Below are positions 8,674 through 16,518 of a stretch of 64,000 bases of DNA, one piece after another. Both the position numbers and the translations under genes were made by a program. The notes under the pieces are model-generated. The model did no database searches. It was not told where the DNA came from and saw only the letters and a program-made list of their open reading frames with translations. Origin of the DNA: Piscinibacter sp943370595 (lineage in GTDB: Bacteria; Pseudomonadota; Gammaproteobacteria; Burkholderiales; Burkholderiaceae_C); the NCBI GenBank assembly GCA_943370595.1, contig CALRRO020000015.1, positions 1-64,000 on the forward strand, read 5' to 3'. Position 1 is the first letter of the stretch, and every line of letters begins with the position of its first letter.

Positions 8674-10125
8674 ATGCATTTGAAACCGAGGGCGATCTGT
8701 GCAGCTGTGACGCTGCTGCTGGCAGCGGGCGCAAGTGTCGCCCAGAGCGCCGACCCGCTTCGTGCCGCAGCGCAGAAGGCGGTCGCCACCAACCCTGAAG
8801 TCACGGCCCGCTTCAATGCCTATCGCTCGGCCACCGATGCGGTGGACGTGGTTCGCGGCGGCTTCCTGCCCCGCGTGGACCTGAATGCCAGCGTCGGTCG
8901 CGACAACGACCGCATCACCGGCCGCCGGCCCGACGAGTCGCAATCGCTGAACCGCAGCCAGGTCGGACTCAGCCTGACCCAGCTGCTGTGGGATGGCCTG
9001 GGCACCAGCCGCGACGTCGACCGCCTGACGCACGACCGCCTGGCCCGTTACTTCGAGCTGCTCGAGACCACCGAGCAGACCGTGCTCGAGGCGGCACGTG
9101 CGCACTACGACGTGCAGCGCTTCCGCCGCCTGGTGCAGCTGGCCGAAGACAACTACGTGCAGCACCGCTATGCGTTCCTGCAGATCCAGTCGCGCGTCAA
9201 GGCCGGTGTCGGCCGCGGCGTCGACCTGGAGCAGGCGGGCGCGCGCCTGGCGCTGGCCGAATCGAACCTGGCCACCGAACTGGCCAACCTGCACGACGTG
9301 ACGGTGCGCTACCAGCGTGTCGTCGGCGAACTGCCGCCGGCCCAGTTACCGGGGCTGGAGATGCTCAAGCCCGGCGTGCCGGCCAGTGCCGGAGAGGCCG
9401 TGACCGAGTCGCTGCGCAACAGCCCGGCGATCAGCGCCAGCATCGAAGGGCTGCGCTCGGCGCGCTCGGCGTCGAGTGCGCGCGATTCGGCCTTCCAGCC
9501 GCGCGTCGAGGCACGCCTGCGCAACTCCGCAGGCCGCAATGTCGACGGCGTGGAGGACCAGAAGCGAAACGGCTCGGCCGAGATCGTGCTGAACTGGAAC
9601 CTGTACAACGGCGGCTCCGACCAGGCGCGCGTGCGCCAGCAGGTCGGGCTGATGAACCAGGCAGCCGACCTGCGCGACCGCGTCTGCCGCGACACGCGCC
9701 AGGTGGCGGCCATCGCCTACAACGACACGCGCAAGCTGACCGAGCAACTGGTCTACCTCGAGCGCAACACGCTGGCGATCGAGAAGGCGCGCGACGCCTA
9801 CCGCCAGCAGTTCGACATCGGCCAGCGCAGCCTGCTCGACCTGCTGAATGCCGAGAACGAGGTCTACACCGCACGCCGCGCCTACGCCAACGCCGAGCAT
9901 GACCTCGCGCTGGCCTACGCGCGCACCCACGCGGCGATGAGCCGCCTGGGCACGACGCTGGGCATCTCCCGCACCGACAAGGCCGCCGACGAAGCTGCCG
10001 GCTGGACCGCCGGCGACGACGCGCCGGCCCGCTGCCCGGTGGTGGTGGGCGAGATCGGCGCGACCGACCGCTCGGCCCTCGACGCCCGCGCCGACAGCAT
10101 GTCGCGCAGCGCACCCGCGCGCTGA
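8674..10125 (+). CDS. TolC-family outer-membrane channel (LapE-like)
   Basis: A 483-residue TolC/OEP-type protein with a signal peptide (about 1-22, ending SVAQSA). It has two outer-membrane-efflux halves, with conserved phrases such as GGFLPRVDL near the N terminus, SLTQLLWDG and NWNLYNGG, and FDIGQRSLLDLLNAENE in the second half. GGAGA lies upstream of this ATG; the longer in-frame start would run into the promoter region. TolC-like channels complete type I exporters, and this one beside lapG/lapD and the adhesin most likely exports the adhesin. The ABC transporter and fusion protein that should partner it are not in the window. Confidence 0.88.
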   Translation: MHLKPRAICAAVTLLLAAGASVAQSADPLRAAAQKAVATNPEVTARFNAYRSATDAVDVVRGGFLPRVDLNASVGRDNDRITGRRPDESQSLNRSQVGLSLTQLLWDGLGTSRDVDRLTHDRLARYFELLETTEQTVLEAARAHYDVQRFRRLVQLAEDNYVQHRYAFLQIQSRVKAGVGRGVDLEQAGARLALAESNLATELANLHDVTVRYQRVVGELPPAQLPGLEMLKPGVPASAGEAVTESLRNSPAISASIEGLRSARSASSARDSAFQPRVEARLRNSAGRNVDGVEDQKRNGSAEIVLNWNLYNGGSDQARVRQQVGLMNQAADLRDRVCRDTRQVAAIAYNDTRKLTEQLVYLERNTLAIEKARDAYRQQFDIGQRSLLDLLNAENEVYTARRAYANAEHDLALAYARTHAAMSRLGTTLGISRTDKAADEAAGWTAGDDAPARCPVVVGEIGATDRSALDARADSMSRSAPAR

Positions 10126-10144
10126 GCGCGGGCGCCGCCCGGCG

Positions 10145-11938
10145 TTACTTGCGCACCGGCGGCAGGTCGGTGCAGGCGCCCTCGAAGGCTTCGGCCGCCA
10201 GGCCGATGCTTTCGCCCAGCGTCGGGTGCGGGTGGATGGTCTTGCCGATGTCCACCGCATCCGCGCCCATTTCGATGGCCAGCGCCACCTCGCCGATCAT
10301 GTCGCCGGCATGCGTGCCGACGATGCCGCCGCCGACGATGCGGTGCGTCTCCTCGTCGAACAGCAGCTTGGTGAAGCCTTCGTCGCGGCCGTTCGCGATG
10401 GCGCGGCCGGAGGCGCTCCACGGAAACAGGCCCTTCTTCACCTTCAGCCCACGTGCCTTGGCTTCGTCTTCGGTGACGCCGACCCAGGCCACTTCCGGAT
10501 CGGTGTAGGCCACGCTCGGGATCACGCGCGCGTCGAACTCGGCCCGACGCAGGGTTGCGTCTCCAAGTTGTTCGCCCGCGGCGACCTCCGCCGCCACGTG
10601 CGCCTCGTGCACCGCCTTGTGCGCCAGCATCGGCTGGCCGACGATGTCGCCGATGGCGAAGATGTGCGGCACGTTGGTGCGCATCTGCACGTCCACCGGG
10701 ATGAAGCCACGCTCGCCGACGATCACGCCCGCCTTGTCGGCCGCGACCTTCTTGCCGTTGGGCGTGCGGCCGACGGCCTGCAGCACCAGGTCGTAGACAC
10801 CTTCGCTCTTGGTGCCGTCCAGGCCTTCGAACATCACGCGGATGCCGTCCTTCGTGGCCTCGGCACCGACCGTCTTGGTCTTGAGCATCAGCTTGTCGAA
10901 GCGGTGCGCGTTCATCTTCTGCCAGACCTTGACCAGGTCGCGGTCGGCGCCCTGCATCAGGCCATCGAGCATCTCGACGACGTCGAGCTTCGCACCCAGC
11001 GTCGAGTACACCGTGCCCATCTCCAGGCCGATGATGCCTCCGCCGATGACGAGCATCTTCTTCGGCCGCTGGCGCAGTTCCAGCGCGCCGGTGCTGGTGA
11101 CGATGCGCGGGTCGTCCTTCGGCAGGAAAGGCAGCTTCACCGCCTCGGAACCGGCGGCGATGATGGCCTGCTTGAACTTGATGGTCTGGGTGCTGCCATC
11201 CTTGGCGAGCACGACCTTCAGGTGGAACGGGTCGGCGAACTCGCCCGTGCCCTGCACCACCGTGACCTTGCGCATCTTGGCCATCGCGGCCAGGCCGCCG
11301 GTCAGCTTGCCGATCACCTTTTCCTTGTGCGTCTTCAGCTTGGCCAGGTCGACCACGGGTTCGGCGAAGCTCACGCCGAGCGCCTCGAAGTGCTTCACCT
11401 CGTCCATCACCGCGGCCACGTGCAGCAGCGCCTTGGACGGGATGCAGCCGACGTTCAGGCACACGCCGCCGAGCGTCGGGAAGCGCTCGACCAGCACCGT
11501 CTTCAGGCCGAGGTCGGCCGCGCGGAAGGCGGCGGAGTAACCACCCGGGCCCGCACCGAGCACGAGCATGTCGCACTCCAGGTCGGCGCCGCCGGCGTAC
11601 GCCGCGGCGGCGGGTGCGGAGGCTGCCGCCACAGCCGGCGCAGGAGACGCCGCGGCTGGTGCGGCAGCCGGCGCTGAAGCCGGCGCCGCAGCCGCGGCGC
11701 CTGCCGCGTCCAGCGTCAGGATCACCGTACCTTCGTTGACCGTGTCGCCGAGCTTGACCTTCAGCTCCTTGACCACGCCGGCATGCGAGGACGGAATCTC
11801 CATCGAGGCCTTGTCGCTCTCGACGGTGATGAGCGACTGCTCGGCCTTGACGGTGTCGCCCGGCTTGACGAGCAGCTCGATGATCGCGACGTCCTTGAAG
11901 TCGCCGATGTCCGGAACCTTGATGTCGATGATCGCCAT
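10145..11938 (-). CDS. lpdA: Dihydrolipoyl dehydrogenase (E3) with N-terminal lipoyl domain
   Basis: A 597-residue flavoprotein that reoxidises dihydrolipoamide in the pyruvate dehydrogenase complex. Residues 1-75 are a lipoyl domain (lipoyl lysine in ESDKASMEIPS), followed by an Ala/Pro-rich linker to about 120. The E3 body has an FAD-binding GAGPGGYSAAFRA, the redox-active disulfide in GGVCLNVGCIPSKALLH, an NAD-binding GGGIIGLEMG, and the C-terminal HPHPTLGES active-site histidine. The lipoyl-E3 fusion is known in several betaproteobacteria and Neisseria. It is the third gene of aceE-aceF-lpdA, 10 bp after aceF, and is convergent with the tolC-like gene. Confidence 0.96.
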   Translation of the reverse strand: MAIIDIKVPDIGDFKDVAIIELLVKPGDTVKAEQSLITVESDKASMEIPSSHAGVVKELKVKLGDTVNEGTVILTLDAAGAAAAAPASAPAAAPAAASPAPAVAAASAPAAAAYAGGADLECDMLVLGAGPGGYSAAFRAADLGLKTVLVERFPTLGGVCLNVGCIPSKALLHVAAVMDEVKHFEALGVSFAEPVVDLAKLKTHKEKVIGKLTGGLAAMAKMRKVTVVQGTGEFADPFHLKVVLAKDGSTQTIKFKQAIIAAGSEAVKLPFLPKDDPRIVTSTGALELRQRPKKMLVIGGGIIGLEMGTVYSTLGAKLDVVEMLDGLMQGADRDLVKVWQKMNAHRFDKLMLKTKTVGAEATKDGIRVMFEGLDGTKSEGVYDLVLQAVGRTPNGKKVAADKAGVIVGERGFIPVDVQMRTNVPHIFAIGDIVGQPMLAHKAVHEAHVAAEVAAGEQLGDATLRRAEFDARVIPSVAYTDPEVAWVGVTEDEAKARGLKVKKGLFPWSASGRAIANGRDEGFTKLLFDEETHRIVGGGIVGTHAGDMIGEVALAIEMGADAVDIGKTIHPHPTLGESIGLAAEAFEGACTDLPPVRK

Positions 11939-11948
11939 CGCGGGCTCC

Positions 11949-13613
11949 TTACAGCAGCACCCGGCGGAAGTCCGCCAGGATCTGACCGAGGTAGGCGTTG
12001 AAGCGCGCGGCCGCCGCGCCGTCGATCACGCGGTGGTCCCAGGAGAGCGACAGCGGCAGGATCAGCCTCGGCACGAAGGCCTTGCCATCCCAGCGCGGCT
12101 CTGTGCTGCTCTTGCACACGCCGAGGATGGACACCTCCGGCGCGTTGATGATCGGCGTGAAGTAGCGCCCGCCGATCCCGCCGAGCGACGAGATCGAGAA
12201 GCAGCCGCCGCTCATCTCGGCCGGGCTCAGCTTGCCTTCGCGCGCCTTCTTGGCCAGTTCGCCCATCTCCTGCGAGATCTGGAAGATGCCCTTCTTGTCG
12301 GCGTCCTTGATCACCGGGACCATCAGGCCGTTCGGCGTGTCGGCCGCGAAGCCGATGTGGAAGTACTGCTTGAGCACGAGCTGATCGCCGTCCAGCGAGG
12401 CGTTGAACTCGGGGAACTTCTTCAGCGCGGCGACCGAGGCCTTGATCAGGAAGGCGAGCATCGTGACCTTGATGCCGCTCTTCTCGTTCTCCTTGTTGAG
12501 CTGCACGCGGAAGGCTTCCAGCTCGGTGATGTCGGCGTCGTCGTGGTTGGTGACGTGCGGGATCACCACCCAGTTGCGGTGCAGGTTGGCGCCGCTGATC
12601 TTCTTGATGCGCGAGAGGTCCTTGCGTTCGACCGGGCCGAACTTAGTGAAGTCGACCTGCGGCCAGGGCAGCAGGCCGGGGAAGGCGCCACCACCGGCAG
12701 CCGCAGCGGCGGGCGCCTTGGCCTTCTGGGCCTGCGTCTGCACGGCGCCGGCCATCACGCCCTTGACGAAGCCCTGCACGTCGTCCTGGGTGATGCGCCC
12801 CTTGGGGCCGCTGCCCTTGACCTCGTCGAGCGGCACGCCGAGTTCGCGCGCCAGGCGGCGGATGGTCGGCGAGGCGTGCGGCAGCGTGCCCTTCGGCGCG
12901 CTGGGCTCGTGCACCGGCAGGGCCGCGGTCGGCGAACCGCGGCCAGTGGCCGGCGCGCCGGCCGGTGCCGCGGCAGCCGCTGCGACGGGCGGCGCCGCCG
13001 GAACCGCGGCCGGTGCCGCAGCACCCCCACTGGCCTCGACGATCGCCACCAGGCTGCCCTTGCGGACCTTGTCGCCGATCTTGACCTTCAGTTCCTTCAC
13101 CACGCCAGCGTGCGAGGACGGGATCTCCATCGAGGCCTTGTCGCTCTCGACGGTGATCAGGCTCTGCTCGACCTTGATAGTGTCGCCCGGCTTGACGAAG
13201 ACCTCGATCACCGCGACTTCGTCGAAGTCGCCGATGTCGGGCACCAGCACCTCGACCGGGCCGCTGCCGCTGGCTGCTGCGGCGGGCGCGGCAGCGATCG
13301 GGGCCGGCGCTGCCGGCGCCACGGGAGCGGCAGCGGGGGCTGCGGCCGGGGCCGCCGGCGCGCTCGCCGCGACGCCATCGGCCTCCAGCAACAGCACCAG
13401 CGTGCCTTCGTTGACCGTGTCGCCGATCTTGAGCTTGAGCTCCTTGACCACGCCGGCATGCGACGAAGGGATCTCCATCGAGGCCTTGTCGCTCTCGACG
13501 GTGACGAGCGACTGCTCTGCCTTCACCGTGTCGCCCGGCTTGACCAGCACCTCGATGACCGCCACGTCCTTGAAGTCCCCGATGTCCGGGACCTTGACTT
13601 CCACCACTGCCAT
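11949..13613 (-). CDS. aceF: Dihydrolipoyllysine-residue acetyltransferase (E2 of pyruvate dehydrogenase)
   Basis: A 554-residue E2 chain. Two lipoyl domains (about 1-75 and 120-195, each with ESDKASMEIPSS) are joined by Ala/Pro linkers. A peripheral-subunit-binding domain follows (HASPTIRRLARELGV), then the catalytic domain ending in SWDHRVIDGAAAARF, which carries the HxxxDG active site. The start at 13613 has a GGAGAC ribosome site; the same frame stays open far upstream inside aceE but that extension is not coding. aceE ends 20 bp upstream. Confidence 0.96.
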   Translation of the reverse strand: MAVVEVKVPDIGDFKDVAVIEVLVKPGDTVKAEQSLVTVESDKASMEIPSSHAGVVKELKLKIGDTVNEGTLVLLLEADGVAASAPAAPAAAPAAAPVAPAAPAPIAAAPAAAASGSGPVEVLVPDIGDFDEVAVIEVFVKPGDTIKVEQSLITVESDKASMEIPSSHAGVVKELKVKIGDKVRKGSLVAIVEASGGAAAPAAVPAAPPVAAAAAAPAGAPATGRGSPTAALPVHEPSAPKGTLPHASPTIRRLARELGVPLDEVKGSGPKGRITQDDVQGFVKGVMAGAVQTQAQKAKAPAAAAAGGGAFPGLLPWPQVDFTKFGPVERKDLSRIKKISGANLHRNWVVIPHVTNHDDADITELEAFRVQLNKENEKSGIKVTMLAFLIKASVAALKKFPEFNASLDGDQLVLKQYFHIGFAADTPNGLMVPVIKDADKKGIFQISQEMGELAKKAREGKLSPAEMSGGCFSISSLGGIGGRYFTPIINAPEVSILGVCKSSTEPRWDGKAFVPRLILPLSLSWDHRVIDGAAAARFNAYLGQILADFRRVLL

Positions 13614-13633
13614 GTCTCGTCTCCGTTGTCTTG

Positions 13634-16339
13634 TTATGCGTACAGCGGGTTGATCTTCTCGGTGTTGATGCCGTACTTCTTGATGGCTTCGGCAACCTTG
13701 GCCGCCGGCACGCTGCCCTCGTCGGCCAGTGCCTTCAGCGCGGCAACGACGATGTAGTGGCGGTTGACCTCGAAGTGCTCGCGCAGCTTGCTGCGGAAGT
13801 CGCTGCGGCCGAAGCCGTCGGTGCCCAGCACCTTGTAGGCGCGGCCCTTCGGGATGAACGCGCGGATCTGCTCGGCGAAGTTCTTCATGTAGTCGGTCGA
13901 CGCCACCACCGGGCCGGCGTGCGGCTCGAGCTGCTGCGTGACGAAGGGAACGCGCGGCTTCTCGGTCGGGTGCAGCAGGTTCCAGCGCTCGGCGTCCTGG
14001 CCGTCGCGTGCGAGCTCGTTGAAGCTCGGGCAGCTCCAGATGTTCGCGGCCACGCCCCAGTCCTTCTCGAGCAGTTCCTTGGCGGCGATCGATTCGCGCA
14101 GGATGGTGCCGCTGCCCAGCAGGTTCACACGCGGAGTCTTCTTCTTGCCCTCTTCGAGCAGGTACATGCCCTTGATGATCTGCTCCTCGGTGCCGGCCTT
14201 CAGGCCCGGCATCGGGTAGTTCTCGTTGAGCAGCGTCAGGTAGTAGAAGACGTTGTCCTGCTTCTCGACCATGCGCTTCAGGCCGTGGTGCAGGATCACG
14301 CCGACCTCGTGCGCGAAGCTCGGGTCGTAGCAGATGCAGTTCGGGATCGTGCCGGCCAGGATGTGGCTGTGGCCGTCCTCGTGCTGCAGGCCTTCGCCGT
14401 TGAGCGTGGTGCGCCCCGAGGTGCCGCCGAGCAGGAAGCCGCGCGCCTGCATGTCCCCCGCCGCCCAGGCCATGTCGCCGATGCGCTGGAAGCCGAACAT
14501 CGAGTAGTACACGTAGAACGGCACCATGATGCGGTTGTTCGTCGAGTACGACGTCGCCGCCGCGATCCACGAGCCCATGCCGCCGGCTTCGTTGATGCCT
14601 TCCTGCAGGATCTGCCCGGCCTTGTCTTCCTTGTAGTACATGACCTGGTCCTTGTCGACCGGCGTGTACTGCTGCCCCGCGGGGTTGTAGATGCCGATCT
14701 GGCGGAACAGGCCTTCCATGCCGAAGGTGCGCGCCTCGTCGACGAGGATGGGCACGACGCGCGGCCCCAGCGCCTGGTCGCGCAGCAGCTGCGTCAGGAA
14801 GCGCACGTAGGCCTGCGTGGTGCTGATCTCGCGCCCTTCGGCGGTCGGCTCGAGCACCGACTTGAAGGTGTCGAGCGCCGGCACGGTGAAATGTTCGTCG
14901 GCCTTGGTGCGGCGGTGCGGCAGGTAGCCGCCCAGCGCCTTGCGGCGCTCGTGCAGGTAGCGCATCTCCGGCGTGTCGTCGGCCGGCTTGTAGAACGGGA
15001 TGTCGTGCAGCTGGTCGTCCGGGATCGGCATGTTGAAGCGGTCGCGGAAGGCGCGCACGTCCTCGTCGATCAGCTTCTTGGTCTGGTGCGCGGTGTTCTT
15101 GCCCTCGCCGCTCTTGCCCATGCCGAAGCCCTTGACCGTCTTGATCAGCAGCACGGTGGGCTGGCCCTTGTGGGTGTTGGCGCGGTGGAAGGCCGCGTAG
15201 ACCTTCTGCGGGTCGTGGCCGCCGCGCTGCAGGCGCCAGATGTCCTCGTCGCTCATTTTGGCGACCATCTCCAGCAGCTTCGGGTGGCGGCCGAAGAAGT
15301 TCTTGCGCACGAAGGCGCCGTCGTTGGCCTTCATCGCCTGGTAGTCGCCGTCGACGACGTCCATCATCACCTTGCGCAGGATGCCGTCCTTGTCGCGGGC
15401 GAGCAGCGGATCCCAGTAGCTGCCCCACAGCAGCTTGATGACGTTCCAGCCGGAGCCGCGGAACTCGCTCTCCAGCTCCTGGATGATCTTGCCGTTGCCT
15501 CGCACCGGGCCGTCCAGACGCTGCAGGTTGCAGTTGATGACGAACACCAGGTTGTCGAGCTTCTCGCGCGCCGCCAGGCCGATGGCGCCCAGGCTTTCCG
15601 GTTCGTCCATCTCGCCGTCACCGCAGAACACCCAGACCTTGCGGTTGGCGGTGTCGGCGATGCCGCGCGCATGCAGGTACTTCAGGAAGCGCGCCTGGTA
15701 GATCGCCATCAGCGGGCCCAGGCCCATCGAGACGGTCGGGAACTGCCAGAACTCCGGCATCAGCTTCGGGTGCGGGTAGCTGGAGATGCCCTTGCCGTCG
15801 ACCTCCTGGCGGAAGTTGAGCAGTTGCTCTTCGCTCAGCCGGCCTTCCATGTAGGCGCGCGCATAGACGCCGGGCGACGAATGGCCCTGGATGTAGAGCA
15901 GGTCGCCGCCATGGCCTTCGCTCTCGGCATGCCAGAAGTGGTTGAAGCCGGTGCCGAACATCGTCGCCACCGAGGCGAAGCTGGAGATGTGGCCGCCGAG
16001 GTCGCCGCCATCGGCCGGGTGCAGGCGATTCGCCTTGACCACCATCGCCATCGCGTTCCAGCGCATGTAGGTGCGCAGGCGCTCCTCGATCTCGATGTTG
16101 CCGGGCGAGCGCTCTTCCTGGTCGGCCGGGATGGTGTTGACATAGGCGGTGTTGGCCGAGAACGGCACGTCGATGCCGGCCTGGCGCGCGTGGTCGATCA
16201 GCTGCTCGAGCAGGAAGTGGGCGCGGTCGCCGCCTTCGGTGCCGATGACGGCCGACAGGGCGTCGAGCCACTCGCGGGTTTCCTGCGCGTCCGCATCGTT
16301 GGCGGCTGCACCGAGGAACGAATCAGGCACTGCTGACAT
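13634..16339 (-). CDS. aceE: Pyruvate dehydrogenase E1 component, homodimeric type
   Basis: A 901-residue thiamine-diphosphate enzyme that decarboxylates pyruvate and passes the acetyl group to E2 lipoamide. The length is normal for AceE. The cofactor motif GDGEMDEPES, the stretch LQRLDGPVRGN and the ending KKYGINTEKINPLYA are typical. The start at MSAVPDSF has a GGAG ribosome site. It is first in an operon with aceF and lpdA and divergent from the histidine kinase gene at 16519. An inverted repeat in the gap (16405-16427) may regulate it. Confidence 0.97.
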   Translation of the reverse strand: MSAVPDSFLGAAANDADAQETREWLDALSAVIGTEGGDRAHFLLEQLIDHARQAGIDVPFSANTAYVNTIPADQEERSPGNIEIEERLRTYMRWNAMAMVVKANRLHPADGGDLGGHISSFASVATMFGTGFNHFWHAESEGHGGDLLYIQGHSSPGVYARAYMEGRLSEEQLLNFRQEVDGKGISSYPHPKLMPEFWQFPTVSMGLGPLMAIYQARFLKYLHARGIADTANRKVWVFCGDGEMDEPESLGAIGLAAREKLDNLVFVINCNLQRLDGPVRGNGKIIQELESEFRGSGWNVIKLLWGSYWDPLLARDKDGILRKVMMDVVDGDYQAMKANDGAFVRKNFFGRHPKLLEMVAKMSDEDIWRLQRGGHDPQKVYAAFHRANTHKGQPTVLLIKTVKGFGMGKSGEGKNTAHQTKKLIDEDVRAFRDRFNMPIPDDQLHDIPFYKPADDTPEMRYLHERRKALGGYLPHRRTKADEHFTVPALDTFKSVLEPTAEGREISTTQAYVRFLTQLLRDQALGPRVVPILVDEARTFGMEGLFRQIGIYNPAGQQYTPVDKDQVMYYKEDKAGQILQEGINEAGGMGSWIAAATSYSTNNRIMVPFYVYYSMFGFQRIGDMAWAAGDMQARGFLLGGTSGRTTLNGEGLQHEDGHSHILAGTIPNCICYDPSFAHEVGVILHHGLKRMVEKQDNVFYYLTLLNENYPMPGLKAGTEEQIIKGMYLLEEGKKKTPRVNLLGSGTILRESIAAKELLEKDWGVAANIWSCPSFNELARDGQDAERWNLLHPTEKPRVPFVTQQLEPHAGPVVASTDYMKNFAEQIRAFIPKGRAYKVLGTDGFGRSDFRSKLREHFEVNRHYIVVAALKALADEGSVPAAKVAEAIKKYGINTEKINPLYA

Positions 16340-16404
16340 GCTTGTCTCCAGGGGGTGGTTTTTCGGATGGGCGCGAGTGTCGCACAAGCCTTTGGCATTT
16401 TCAA

Positions 16405-16427
16405 ATAGTGCGAGACGATTGCACTAT
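16405..16427. promoter_or_regulatory. Inverted repeat between aceE and the histidine kinase gene
   Basis: ATAGTGC and GCACTAT are perfect 7-bp arms around a 9-bp spacer, in an AT-richer part of the 179-bp divergent intergenic region, 66 bp from the aceE start. The form is that of a dimeric-regulator operator. Which protein binds is unknown; the adjacent FixJ-type regulator and a pyruvate-sensing repressor are both possible. Confidence 0.45.
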
Positions 16428-16518
16428 GTGAAACTACGTAGGCCATCCCGGCCCCTGACCGCTGGGGGCGGCGCCGCGATCGAGCCGGTCGGCACGCCTC
16501 GCCGCCGATAATGCGCAG

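Noticed and set aside
13614..15428. Apparent N-terminal extension of aceF into aceE
   Set aside because: The frame is open only by chance; MAVVEVKVPDIGDF with a GGAGAC site at 13613 is the standard E2 start.
13631..16336. A 901-codon plus-strand frame over aceE
   Set aside because: It mirrors aceE exactly in the opposite strand, has His/Arg/Val-rich text and no ribosome site; aceE motifs are unambiguous.
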